From: a virus
Direction: 5' to 3' (one strand)
DNA length: 64,000 nt
IMG/VR virus record: IMGVR_UViG_3300029309_000006
Location: 31,753-95,752 of that record
Shown here piece by piece: positions 45,810 through 53,926 of the stretch. A model generated the notes under the pieces. That model had not been told where the DNA came from, ran no database searches, and worked only from the letters and a program-made list of their open reading frames with translations. A program made the translations under genes and the position numbers. The number at the start of each line of letters is the position of its first letter. Within the stretch, counting starts at the first letter, position 1.

Positions 45810-45937
45810 TATCTTCCTTGGCCTCTGTATTGTTTTTTATAACCTGACTGTCCTTTAGAGGCATTTTTTGAATGAACGCCAGGTCTTCTTTTCTTGTGTT
45901 TAGTTATATAAGTTGATATTGCTATTCTTTTTGCCAT
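45809..45937 (-). CDS. Small basic protein (42 aa)
   Basis: The short Lys/Arg-rich protein (MAKRIAISTYITKHKKRRPG ... KQYRGQGR) overlaps the nrdB start and the upstream stop by a few bases. Small proteins of this composition next to nrd genes are common in marine phages. Possible nucleic-acid binding; function unknown. Confidence 0.6.
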   Translation of the reverse strand: MAKRIAISTYITKHKKRRPGVHSKNASKGQSGYKKQYRGQGR

Positions 45938-46092
45938 TATTCTTCGTAAAAAAAAGTTAAACAAATATCTATAAAGCATAGATATAAAACGTGATCTACT
46001 CTAAAATCACCATCTTCATATGTTCTTATGCCAAATAAAATACCTGGAAATATTCCAGCAGACATTTCCCAACCTGTATATTTTTTAGCCAT
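45937..46092 (-). CDS. Small hydrophobic protein (51 aa)
   Basis: The start is taken at ATG 46092 (MAKKYTGWEMSAGIFPG). It contains a short loop GIRTYEDGDFRVDH followed by a hydrophobic C-terminus (VLYLCFIDICLTFFYEE). The ends overlap both neighbours. It is probably membrane-associated; function unknown. Confidence 0.5.
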   Translation of the reverse strand: MAKKYTGWEMSAGIFPGILFGIRTYEDGDFRVDHVLYLCFIDICLTFFYEE

Positions 46093-46249
46093 AACATTTA
46101 ATATTATATTTATTGTGTATATTAACAAGGTCTTTCCATTTTAAAAAACCTCTTTTAGTTATAGACCATTTTATATAATGATCTATTTTTCTCTCTTTAT
46201 ATTTAATTCTAGCTATATTTTTAGAGACTTGTTTGTTTTTTCTTAGCAT
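46085..46249 (-). CDS. Small basic protein (54 aa)
   Basis: The frame MLRKNKQVSKNIARIKYKER ... WSITKRGFLKWKDLVN fits exactly between its neighbours with short overlaps. It is basic and hydrophilic. No family is recognised. Confidence 0.45.
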   Translation of the reverse strand: MLRKNKQVSKNIARIKYKERKIDHYIKWSITKRGFLKWKDLVNIHNKYNIKCYG

Positions 46250-46706
46250 TATTTCTTTTGTTTTTTCTCATACTTTTAATGTGTCTAATAGTAAGATCAC
46301 ATTCAGAGTTATTTTGAGGTTTAAATAAAATTATTTTTGGTGCATTTAATGAAAGCCAAGATTTAAATAACTTCCAACGTAAAGGAAAAGACTCGTTAGC
46401 TCTTCCTTTACATTCAATTACAAAATCTCTACCTACAAAATCTGGTTTATAGGTTATTGGTAGTATTTTTTTACAACCTCTATTTTTAAAATCACCTTTA
46501 CCATTACCACATCTTTCAAAAGAATTTGCTTCAAAATCAAAACCTTCCATTAAAGTATAACTTACAGGTTCATATTCAGCAACTATATTAGCTTCTTTCA
46601 AAGCTTTATACATATAAACTTCTAGACCTGAAGCAAACTTAATACCGTCATGTTTAATTTTTTTGCTTCTAACAGGACCTCGTTTTTTAGAGTATTTCTT
46701 CTTCAT
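46221..46706 (-). CDS. PD-(D/E)xK endonuclease (T7 endonuclease I / Holliday-junction resolvase-like)
   Basis: Start chosen at ATG 46706 (MKKKYSKKRGP); 161 residues. Catalytic pattern: Glu in FASGLEVYMY, PDFVG with the key Asp, then IECKGR with Glu-x-Lys, as in T7 endonuclease I and related DUF1064-type nucleases. A short Cys-bearing insert (NSFERCGNGKGD) precedes PDF. A role in resolving branched replication intermediates fits the recombination genes in the same block. Confidence 0.75.
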   Translation of the reverse strand: MKKKYSKKRGPVRSKKIKHDGIKFASGLEVYMYKALKEANIVAEYEPVSYTLMEGFDFEANSFERCGNGKGDFKNRGCKKILPITYKPDFVGRDFVIECKGRANESFPLRWKLFKSWLSLNAPKIILFKPQNNSECDLTIRHIKSMRKNKRNNAKKKQTSL

Positions 46707-46971
46707 AAACATTAATATTTGAAACATCATTAGCTTGTTTCAACATACACTCTTCTACTTCATTTTGTAGACAAGCTCTTGCTGATTCTAAATATAACAA
46801 TGAATCCATTAGTTCTTCTTGAACATCAATAAGAAATCTATTGAGATCTTTTTTCTGGCCTTTAATTTCTTCCATCATTGTAGCTCCATATTTCTTTTGG
46901 CCTATTAAACTGCGCTCATCCATCTTTCTTAAGACAGTTTGAACTATTTTATCTTTAGTTTTAATTTTCAT
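46687..46971 (-). CDS. Putative all-alpha NTP pyrophosphohydrolase-like protein
   Basis: The 94-residue protein has VLRKMDERSLIGQKKYGATM and DLNRFLIDVQEELMDSLLYLESA. The pattern of Glu-rich helices is that of MazG-like/dUTPase-like all-alpha enzymes, often annotated as phage dATP/dGTP or dCTP diphosphohydrolases. The exact substrate cannot be read. It overlaps the GIY-YIG/MazG gene upstream and the nuclease downstream. Confidence 0.6.
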   Translation of the reverse strand: MKIKTKDKIVQTVLRKMDERSLIGQKKYGATMMEEIKGQKKDLNRFLIDVQEELMDSLLYLESARACLQNEVEECMLKQANDVSNINVYEEEIL

Positions 46972-47731
46972 CTTTTACAAATGTACCGTTAATCATTTTA
47001 CCTTTTCTTTGACATATTTCAACATAAGCAGTTTCAATACAGTCTTCTATTTGGAATCCTTCTAAATAAGCTAAGTTTGTTAATACTACTATTATATCTC
47101 CTATAGCATCTTTTATTTCTGGTTTATCATTAGATAATAATGCTTTAGCAAGTTCTCCAGCTTCTTCTTGCAATTTAACATATTGAGTTTTACTATCGCC
47201 ACTTTCATATATACCTCTAACAGCAGCCCAATTACGTATTAAATCATATATTTCATTGCTTGATGTTTTTACATCAGGATTATGAACAGGATTAAAATAA
47301 GCTTCGTAAAAAGCTTTATTATAAATATAACATCTGTTAGGATTATACATTGATGTTTTAACATTAGCTAATATCCAAGGTATATTTTCATCTGTTATTT
47401 CAAATTTACCAAACTCTTCATGAGTCCAGCTTAAACCTACGTTTTTAAATAAATAATTTTCTAAATCATCTACATTATAAGGAAACGTAGTTGTTTGTTG
47501 TGTTACGTTTATTTTCATTTTTTTAAATAAATTTTTATATAATTTTCTATCAACTTTATAGCCATAAGACTTTTGAAGTTCTATCTCTTTGTTTGATATA
47601 TAATTTATATCATCACTGCGATCAAGAACTTCATATTCACTAGGGCTGTAGCCCTGAATTAATGTAACACGTTTATTAAGATCACGCGTAACACCAATCT
47701 TTTTACCCGGTATGTGGTATAAATAATACAT
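46961..47731 (-). CDS. Fusion of a GIY-YIG-like domain and a MazG-type NTP pyrophosphohydrolase
   Basis: 256 residues. N-terminal ~65 residues (YYLYHIPGKKIGVTRDLNKR ... SNKEIELQKSYG) follow a GIY-YIG nuclease pattern: YLY/IGVT, a conserved Arg and a Glu in EIELQ. C-terminal ~90 residues carry the MazG signature, LQEEAGELAKALL followed by EIKDAIGDIIVVL, the EExxE...ExxD metal site. MazG enzymes hydrolyse dNTPs to dNMP. The pairing in one protein and its place next to the dCMP-type synthase hint at nucleotide-pool control. The nuclease half looks degenerate. Confidence 0.75.
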   Translation of the reverse strand: MYYLYHIPGKKIGVTRDLNKRVTLIQGYSPSEYEVLDRSDDINYISNKEIELQKSYGYKVDRKLYKNLFKKMKINVTQQTTTFPYNVDDLENYLFKNVGLSWTHEEFGKFEITDENIPWILANVKTSMYNPNRCYIYNKAFYEAYFNPVHNPDVKTSSNEIYDLIRNWAAVRGIYESGDSKTQYVKLQEEAGELAKALLSNDKPEIKDAIGDIIVVLTNLAYLEGFQIEDCIETAYVEICQRKGKMINGTFVKDEN

Positions 47732-47732
47732 A

Positions 47733-48401
47733 TTATTTTATTTTATCGTTATACAAATGTAAGTTGTGTGCAAAATGATAATATGTACCTATTTCATATC
47801 CTGTTCTCTCTGCAACTAATTCTTGTAACTTTGAAAAACAGTATTGATCGTTACAGAAACCGTACCAGAGATCATTAGAACGCATTACAACTGACATATT
47901 AAGCTTATTGTTTAATACTGTAAACTGAACCGCATAAGTACAAGGTGTATCTTTACGGTATATTTTAAATTCTTTACAGTCATATATACTTATAGCCGCG
48001 TGTCTAGTGTTAGAATTATCTTTTAATTTAGCAACAACATAATCTAGTTGATGATTACGTTGCCATTGATAACCATAGTTACTATTAACGTTGCCATCAC
48101 TGTCAGCCATACGTTCCCATATTAAAGGTATTTTACCGTATATTTCACCTAGCTTTTTAATATTAGGGTTGCCAGATAAATACCATTGCCACTCTGCTTC
48201 TGCATAATCATAATTCCATTTTCTATGTTTAGCTAAAATTTTATTGTCCATAGGCTTTTCAATATAAAAACCTATATTAAATAAAGCTTTTGTGTTATCA
48301 AAATCTACACCATTAAACATTATCAATGGAAAGAAATAATTAAAAGCATCGCTTGCTGTTTTAAACTTTGTTTTTGTCATAATAAAATCTATATAATTCA
48401 A
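47733..48401 (-). CDS. Thymidylate-synthase-family enzyme, predicted dCMP-specific (hydroxymethylase-like)
   Basis: 222 residues (start 48401, or 48380 at MTKTKFKTASD). Family marks: Glu70 in AEWQWYLSG, YGYQWQR, catalytic Cys154 in DTPCTY, RSNDLWYG, and His215/Tyr217 in LHLY. In an ungapped match of the 44-residue segment from RSND to LHLY with E. coli ThyA, the residue at the ThyA Asn177 position is Asp185. Asp here is the mark of dCMP-acting enzymes such as T4 dCMP hydroxymethylase. It may make 5-hydroxymethyl-dCMP for the phage genome. Not proven. Confidence 0.75.
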   Translation of the reverse strand: MNYIDFIMTKTKFKTASDAFNYFFPLIMFNGVDFDNTKALFNIGFYIEKPMDNKILAKHRKWNYDYAEAEWQWYLSGNPNIKKLGEIYGKIPLIWERMADSDGNVNSNYGYQWQRNHQLDYVVAKLKDNSNTRHAAISIYDCKEFKIYRKDTPCTYAVQFTVLNNKLNMSVVMRSNDLWYGFCNDQYCFSKLQELVAERTGYEIGTYYHFAHNLHLYNDKIK

Positions 48402-48624
48402 ATATTTTATCCATAACTTGTTTTCCGTTATATTTATAAGGTGATCTTACTTTTTTACCATTTACATTTACATCAATCCACCAGTAATAATTATCTCTAT
48501 CACTTGAACAAGCCCATGGCCCTATTTTTATACCATTGTTTATACACCAATTATAAGCTATCTTATCTTCCTTAGTCCATTTAGGAGCAGCCATTAATGT
48601 TTTACGTTTTCTAGCTGGTGCCAT
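48361..48624 (-). CDS. Hypothetical protein
   Basis: Start chosen at ATG 48624 (MAPARKRKTLMAAPKW), which overlaps the helicase stop; 87 residues. Trp/Tyr-rich with DRDNYYWWIDVNVNGKKV. No domain is recognised. It is coupled to the helicase gene upstream. Confidence 0.5.
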   Translation of the reverse strand: MAPARKRKTLMAAPKWTKEDKIAYNWCINNGIKIGPWACSSDRDNYYWWIDVNVNGKKVRSPYKYNGKQVMDKIFELYRFYYDKNKV

Positions 48625-50348
48625 TATTCCCAAGGCATAGCCTCTTCTTCTAGTTTAGCCATTTCATGAGGTATAAAACAACCAGATCTTCTTTCCCATT
48701 TAAAATGAGCTTCAGCTCCGTTTTCACCTAAGTTTTGAAACTTAACTTTAAGTACTTTAGCTTTTACTGTTTTAGCTTCATAATCTCTATGTACTAATAA
48801 ACCATGGTAACTAGCATCATACCATTCACCACCGCCTTTTATATTATACATTGTAGGCTCTTCTATTTTACCTTCTTTATCTTTATACATTTTAGTTGGA
48901 TGAGCTACTATAAAAACTAAAACATCAAACTTTTTTGCAAACGTTTCTATTTTAGTTAAGTACTCCATTGTATATCTGTTTACATCTTCAGTTTTACAAT
49001 CAACATCTCTAATCTTATTAAAAGGGTCTATAACTAAACACTTTATACCTTTACGTTTTACAAGCTCAGCACCTTTTCGCAGTACAGATTCAAGAGTATA
49101 TCTTTCCATATCAATGAAAAAGAAATTATCATTAACGTGTTCTGCGACTTGTTTCCATTTGTTTGTTCCAATATCCTGTTGTGTAGGCATATCTTCCCAA
49201 ACTTTCCTCATTAATTTATGAGCATGTAAATACGTTGGCGCATTTTCTGGTGATGCAAAAGCCGTCTTCCAATTATAGTTACGGTTATATCCGACAACCA
49301 TTTGGTCAACGAAGTCGGATTTGCCCGAACTAGGTATGCCAGTAACAGTAATAAATTGACCGGTATAAGTAGAAAAAATGTTATCAAAATTCTGTAAGCC
49401 AACCTGAAATCCTTTCTTAAAGCCATTACGAACAAAGTCAGTAACTTCATCTTCAATATCTTTGAACGTTGTAACATTTTCAAGTGGTACAGGTCTTGCT
49501 TGGTTGATTCTTTGTATAAGTTCTTCTTTTCCATATTTTATTAAATATTCGTTAGCATCTTTACAGTCATCAAAGCTAGATAAAAAACAAACTTCAGCAC
49601 CTAGTCTTCTTATTAGCTCTTGTTGTAAAGCTAAACCTGGCTCATCATCATCAACAGCTAGTATTATTCTTTCTTTGTCTTCAAAATAATCTATACAATT
49701 ATCTAAATAATCTAAGTTGTTGCTATTTAATGTAGCGCCGTTAGGAACTGATATAGCGTTTGTAATACCAGCTTCATGTAAAGCTAATACATCCATTTCA
49801 CCTTCGGTTATAACACAATTGTCATAACCAACTATACTGTTTATATTATAAAATATTTTTTCAGCTCCTTTATAAAGTTTAAAGTTTTTTCTACCGTCTC
49901 TATATTTTATATTAATAAGTTCATCACCCATTATATAGTTAAACTGTATAGTGTTTTCAGACTTACCTGTCTGTGGCATAAACTCTTTACCTTCTGTTAT
50001 ATTTAATTCATTTAAGGTTTTATTAGATATGCCTCGTGACACAAACCAATTATATACTTTTTTGCTGAGCTGTTTAGGGTCAACACAATTCAACGCATCA
50101 GGCCTAGAATAATTTTTATTCGCTGACCCTTTGCGTTGATATGTATGTAATTGAAATGATGAATCACAGTGATGACAAGTACCAAGTCCTCTTTCCCAAT
50201 CATAACTAGCACATTTTGCTTTTTGATTTTTAGGTTTCCTACCAGACGAACACAGGGGACAAATCCCCTGCGTTGCACCAACCTTTAGGTTGTGTTGGTT
50301 AAACTGGTCGATCAAAAATCCGTTAATCTCCGTGTTGTTTACTTGCAT
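48624..50348 (-). CDS. Replicative primase-helicase (T7 gp4-like)
   Basis: 574 residues with three parts. First, an N-terminal zinc-binding domain with two CxxC pairs (CPLCSSGRK, TCHHCDSS). Second, a TOPRIM primase core (VITEGEMDVLALHEAG, ILAVDDDEPG). Third, a RecA-like DnaB-family helicase with Walker A GIPSSGKSD near residues 336-344 and Walker B KCLVIDPFNK. It unwinds DNA and makes primers at the fork. The DNA around Walker A (49.24-49.34 kb) is unusually G+C-rich. Next upstream is the SSB gene. Confidence 0.93.
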   Translation of the reverse strand: MQVNNTEINGFLIDQFNQHNLKVGATQGICPLCSSGRKPKNQKAKCASYDWERGLGTCHHCDSSFQLHTYQRKGSANKNYSRPDALNCVDPKQLSKKVYNWFVSRGISNKTLNELNITEGKEFMPQTGKSENTIQFNYIMGDELINIKYRDGRKNFKLYKGAEKIFYNINSIVGYDNCVITEGEMDVLALHEAGITNAISVPNGATLNSNNLDYLDNCIDYFEDKERIILAVDDDEPGLALQQELIRRLGAEVCFLSSFDDCKDANEYLIKYGKEELIQRINQARPVPLENVTTFKDIEDEVTDFVRNGFKKGFQVGLQNFDNIFSTYTGQFITVTGIPSSGKSDFVDQMVVGYNRNYNWKTAFASPENAPTYLHAHKLMRKVWEDMPTQQDIGTNKWKQVAEHVNDNFFFIDMERYTLESVLRKGAELVKRKGIKCLVIDPFNKIRDVDCKTEDVNRYTMEYLTKIETFAKKFDVLVFIVAHPTKMYKDKEGKIEEPTMYNIKGGGEWYDASYHGLLVHRDYEAKTVKAKVLKVKFQNLGENGAEAHFKWERRSGCFIPHEMAKLEEEAMPWE

Positions 50349-50357
50349 CTATATAAT

Positions 50358-50660
50358 TTAAAATGGTAAATCATCTACCGGTTCTTTCACCGGATTTATT
50401 GTAGGTTGTGTTTTAGGAGCTGTACCAACGTTTTGGTCATTTGTCCATACAACCTTTACATTACCTAAATAAACTTTTTCAGTTTTAGCATCTCTTTCGT
50501 CTTTTGTTTGTTGTACACAAACAGGACCGTTGTTACCAAACTGGTCAAGCTCATCGTTTAATGTAATTGTTATTGGTAAGTATTTACCTTTTTTACCTTC
50601 AACAATTTTGTCTTTAGGTATTTTTGTAAGGTCAATACTTGTAGCTATTATACTTGCCAT
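50358..50660 (-). CDS. ssb: Single-stranded DNA-binding protein
   Basis: The 100-residue protein has a beta-rich core (KYLPITITLNDELDQFG, VYLGNVKVVW) and a flexible Pro-rich tail ending in acidic DDLPF, the SSB C-terminal tip that recruits partner proteins. It lies directly upstream of the primase-helicase gene. The core is short and divergent, so the call rests mainly on the tail and context. Confidence 0.75.
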   Translation of the reverse strand: MASIIATSIDLTKIPKDKIVEGKKGKYLPITITLNDELDQFGNNGPVCVQQTKDERDAKTEKVYLGNVKVVWTNDQNVGTAPKTQPTINPVKEPVDDLPF

Positions 50661-50863
50661 TATACAGTTGTTTGAAATAAGTTATTAAACATAGTTCTAA
50701 GATCTGACGCATTCATGCCAGTTCTTCTTCTGAAGTTATCTGCTTTTTTAGAGTAAGGATGTAAGCCATCATTAGTACTATTATTAACATAAAATTCAGT
50801 TACAGGAAAATTCATTCCAGTCATTGCACATTGCTTTGTTGTTATTTTTCTTTTTCTACCCAT
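50660..50863 (-). CDS. Hypothetical small basic protein
   Basis: The 67-residue protein reads KITTKQCAMTGMNFPVTEFYVNN ... GLHPYSKKADNFRRRTGMN. The Cys and the His/Tyr spacing are reminiscent of a small zinc or recombination-endonuclease-type fold, but no motif is complete. It overlaps the SSB start by one base. Confidence 0.5.
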   Translation of the reverse strand: MGRKRKITTKQCAMTGMNFPVTEFYVNNSTNDGLHPYSKKADNFRRRTGMNASDLRTMFNNLFQTTV

Positions 50864-50875
50864 AATAAAATATAA

Positions 50876-51607
50876 TTAAAGTGTTTTAGCGATAAAATAT
50901 TGCTTCGGGTCAAATGATTCTGTTTTATAAAATAAATCATATGCTTCAGCAGCTCTTTTTACTTTATCCTGACCTGATTCATAAAAATCAGTAGAACAAT
51001 CAAATAATCCTATTTGGTGGCTTGTTTTGTCTATCGCTATAAATAAAAATTCATAACCAAATAGTTTACTATAAATATAGGCTTGACTATCGTAATTATA
51101 ACGATAAGCCGAGCTTTTAAATTTAGAAAGATCAGCTGTAGTTTTAAGATCGATAATAAGCTTTTCATCGTGATTAACTATGTCAGCTTTACCTTTCCAC
51201 ATTTGTCCTTCTATTTCTGCAATGTTAGGTTGTTCGTAGTCTATATTACCTACACGTATTAAGCTTTTACAAACTTTATTGTTTAACACGCTTTCTGTTA
51301 GTTTCTCTATAAGATCTACTTCGTGTTGTAATAAGCATAATTCGCCACCTGACATCTCTTTATAAACTTTAGTATTTCTAGTTGACGAAGGTATTACCTT
51401 AAATTTCTTAAGCTTGTCTGGCTCAAGAATAGAGGTATGAAAATATCCGCCGACTAGAAACGCAGGTCGTTGTTCTGACGCTGCTCCTAAAGCTAAAGGG
51501 TTATGTAATAAAGCTCTAATGTCACTATTACTTAGATATTGTTTACCAAAATCACCGTAATAATGCTCATCAATTTTAAGCTTTTCAATAACCTCTTGTT
51601 TTGTCAT
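50876..51607 (-). CDS. PD-(D/E)xK exonuclease (RecE/YqaJ-like)
   Basis: The 243-residue protein has MWKGKADIV and LIIDLKTTADLSKF, the Asp...Asp-x-Lys metal site of RecE/lambda-exonuclease-like nucleases (DUF3799 type), followed by the helical YDSQAYIYSKL. Such exonucleases resect double-strand ends for the annealing protein; the ERF gene lies four bases downstream, a standard pair. Confidence 0.82.
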   Translation of the reverse strand: MTKQEVIEKLKIDEHYYGDFGKQYLSNSDIRALLHNPLALGAASEQRPAFLVGGYFHTSILEPDKLKKFKVIPSSTRNTKVYKEMSGGELCLLQHEVDLIEKLTESVLNNKVCKSLIRVGNIDYEQPNIAEIEGQMWKGKADIVNHDEKLIIDLKTTADLSKFKSSAYRYNYDSQAYIYSKLFGYEFLFIAIDKTSHQIGLFDCSTDFYESGQDKVKRAAEAYDLFYKTESFDPKQYFIAKTL

Positions 51608-51611
51608 ATGT

Positions 51612-52127
51612 TTAGACTGTTTCAGCTTTTAATGCTGCCTCTTGTTGAGGTGTTAATTGATACTTCTTTTTTATTTGATCTATTTTACCACCAGACTTTA
51701 CATATCTTTTAGCTTCTGATATATCTTTTAAGTTTTCTTTGTGGTTATTGGTAGCATCACTGTCTTGAGTATCATCAATTAGGAATAAATTTCCTAGTGC
51801 ATACTTCTTACCATAGCTCGAGGCTGTACCGAACTGTTGTGGTGTTTGCATACCTTTTTGGTTAAGATCAACACCAACTAAAGCTGTAGCAGGTATTTTA
51901 TCTTTACCATCAGATATAACAGCACAACTCTCTATAATAGGCATAGGTTCAGGTGAAATTAATTTTTCACTTATTGTTACTGATACTCCTAATTCTAATA
52001 AATAGGGTTTTGTTGCTTCGAGAATGTCTTCGGCTGATCTGAAGTAATATTTGCCGAATGAATTAAATCTACTCTTCTTCGATTTAAATTTTGTTTGAAT
52101 TGTGGCTAACTTTTGGTTTATGGTCAT
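51612..52127 (-). CDS. erf: ERF-family single-strand annealing protein
   Basis: The 171-residue protein has an N-terminal helical region with FGKYYFRSAEDILEATKPYL and the ERF core QFGTASSYGKKYALGNLFLI ending in acidic DDTQDSDA. It promotes annealing of resected strands together with the exonuclease. It is shorter than P22 Erf (~204) but keeps the core. The C-terminus has a lysine-rich helix. Confidence 0.85.
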   Translation of the reverse strand: MTINQKLATIQTKFKSKKSRFNSFGKYYFRSAEDILEATKPYLLELGVSVTISEKLISPEPMPIIESCAVISDGKDKIPATALVGVDLNQKGMQTPQQFGTASSYGKKYALGNLFLIDDTQDSDATNNHKENLKDISEAKRYVKSGGKIDQIKKKYQLTPQQEAALKAETV

Positions 52128-52170
52128 AATAATATAATTACATGTTTAAATTAAGTTTTACAAAGGTAAA

Positions 52171-52932
52171 CTACAGATAGTCAAGCACTTGCGAGTGATC
52201 AACACTATCAATTAGTTTATCTACAGCTTGTTTTTTAAGCTCTGAAACACGTACATAAGCACTGCTTCCCTCTATGTTTAAGATTTCTGCTATTCTGTTT
52301 GCTGAATGTTTTTCACAGTCTAAACCATAGCTTAATCTTAAAACTTGATATTCTCGTTCATTAAGATGTTTCTTTAATAAACCAGTTAAATAAATATTTA
52401 ATAACGCAATATTATATGGCTCAGATTTATCTGCTATTTGATATATCATATTCTCTTCATCATCATTGTTTTTAGGTTTATCATCAATAGATAAAAACAT
52501 ACTATTAAAAAACATTGCAACCATCTTTTGATCTTTACCATTGTTCTTACGTATTTCGTTTAGCTTATGCTCTGGTATTCTCATATCACCTCTATTAATA
52601 TCAATACCTCTTCTAATACCTCCTTTAATTCGTTTTGATAAGAAAGATTTTAATGTTTTTTCTTTGTCGTCTGAGTTGTTTAATTTAATCCAATCAATTC
52701 GATCTATAGCTTTAACAAGACTTAAATTACCTTCTTGCATTAAATCCATTATAGACATAACGCCTGAAGCCTGTTGACTTGTTGAAAATTTTCTAGCTAT
52801 ATTTTCTACTAAAGGCAAAAACTTATAAGTAAGCTCTTTGTTACTATACTCTGCTAAAGGTTTTTCCTTAGGTTGATTAGCTATTACGTCATTTTTATAA
52901 CGTACATAGTTTTTAATATTATATTTCTTCAT
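52171..52932 (-). CDS. Phage-encoded sigma-70-family RNA polymerase sigma factor
   Basis: 253 residues. Region 2: MDLMQEGNLSLVKAIDRIDW and FLSKRIKGGIRRGID, which bind core polymerase and the -10 element. Region 4: LNEREYQVLRLSYGLD and NRIAEILNIEGSSAYVRV with a helix-turn-helix for the upstream element. No region 1.1. It likely redirects host RNA polymerase to phage promoters. The targets are unknown; the late plus-strand genes or the six early motifs are candidates. Confidence 0.88.
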   Translation of the reverse strand: MKKYNIKNYVRYKNDVIANQPKEKPLAEYSNKELTYKFLPLVENIARKFSTSQQASGVMSIMDLMQEGNLSLVKAIDRIDWIKLNNSDDKEKTLKSFLSKRIKGGIRRGIDINRGDMRIPEHKLNEIRKNNGKDQKMVAMFFNSMFLSIDDKPKNNDDEENMIYQIADKSEPYNIALLNIYLTGLLKKHLNEREYQVLRLSYGLDCEKHSANRIAEILNIEGSSAYVRVSELKKQAVDKLIDSVDHSQVLDYL

Positions 52933-53554
52933 TTAATATTTGTTTTTCTTGTTTTAAAGCGTCGCACATATGTCTATGTATAGTTCTTGTAGAGCAATTA
53001 AGCAAGCTAGCAATTGATTTAATTGTTATTTTTTTGTTATAATAATTTAAGTCAATCATAGCATTATATATGTCTGATTTACCCATGCTAGATCTTCCTA
53101 TTAGCTTACCTACAATACTTAGTTTTTCATTTAAGCTTAATCCACAATATGGTTTAAATACTACTTTACGTAGCTTGTTTGCAGGTGGGTCACCACCTTG
53201 ATTAAACACATCTTCTATCATATCATTTAATGTTTTTTGTTGTATAAAGAAAGTTACAAAACCATTTTCTTTATTTGCTATAAACTTAAAAACACTTCTC
53301 ATGTCATCTTTTATTGAAACATAATCATACTCAACACCATCCCTGTTTAAATAATATAAAACAAGCATGTGCCACTTTAAAGATTTATATGTAGTTATCT
53401 TAGCTTTGCTATTAAACAAATGATAACATTGATACGTACCTTTTTCGTAGTATTTGTATTGTTCTGTTTCAACAGTAGGTTTGTCAGTGTCTGGGTCTTG
53501 CCTGTACACAACTCGCCTGTCGTTTAACCATTTTATATTTCTTTCATATGACAT
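52919..53554 (-). CDS. Putative DNA-binding regulator with C-terminal helix-turn-helix
   Basis: 211 residues. The C-terminus (KKITIKSIASLLNCSTRTIH RHM, about residues 170-200) is a clear helix-turn-helix of the type used in replication initiators and transcription factors. The rest is Tyr-rich and basic with no known domain. It overlaps the start of the sigma gene, so the two are co-expressed. It may control the early-to-middle switch. Confidence 0.65.
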   Translation of the reverse strand: MSYERNIKWLNDRRVVYRQDPDTDKPTVETEQYKYYEKGTYQCYHLFNSKAKITTYKSLKWHMLVLYYLNRDGVEYDYVSIKDDMRSVFKFIANKENGFVTFFIQQKTLNDMIEDVFNQGGDPPANKLRKVVFKPYCGLSLNEKLSIVGKLIGRSSMGKSDIYNAMIDLNYYNKKITIKSIASLLNCSTRTIHRHMCDALKQEKQILNEEI

Positions 53555-53623
53555 TAGCTAGTTACTTATTTATTCTTAAAAGCTTTTGTCCTAGTTTTTC
53601 TAGGTTTTCTAAAATTTTTAATT

Positions 53624-53926
53624 TTATCTTGTAAACCGAATAAGTTTACTTTGTATTGATGCAATATATGTTTTCTCATTTTGCTCATAATTACTTAAAT
53701 ATTTTTGGCCCGGAGGACCTTCGATTAATAATTCAATATTTTCTTTTGTATAACATTCTTTTTCAGGCCAATTTAACCACCTGTTTTCTAAAGAAGTATA
53801 TCTATCAGGAGGTAAATCTACCGCCCAAATCATAGTAGCAAGGCAACTAACCTGTGCCACAAATACCGTTATAATAACGATCAAGAACATCGATTGGAAC
53901 CGTGTTGAATTCGTAGGGTGTTTCAT
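53624..53926 (-). CDS. Small membrane protein, Trp/Pro-rich
   Basis: Start chosen at ATG 53926 (MKHPTNSTRFQSMF), 100 residues, because a longer upstream start would lie deep inside the next gene. One membrane helix (FLIVIITVFVAQVSCLATMIW) is followed by a soluble part with WLNWPEKECYTKENIELLIE. It overlaps the upstream gene by 80 bases in another frame. Function unknown. Confidence 0.5.
   Translation of the reverse strand: MKHPTNSTRFQSMFLIVIITVFVAQVSCLATMIWAVDLPPDRYTSLENRWLNWPEKECYTKENIELLIEGPPGQKYLSNYEQNEKTYIASIQSKLIRFTR

Noticed and set aside
53591-53605. CCTAG/CTAGG hairpin near 53.6 kb as a terminator
   Set aside because: The stem is only five base pairs, and the T-rich side faces the plus strand where there is no gene to terminate.
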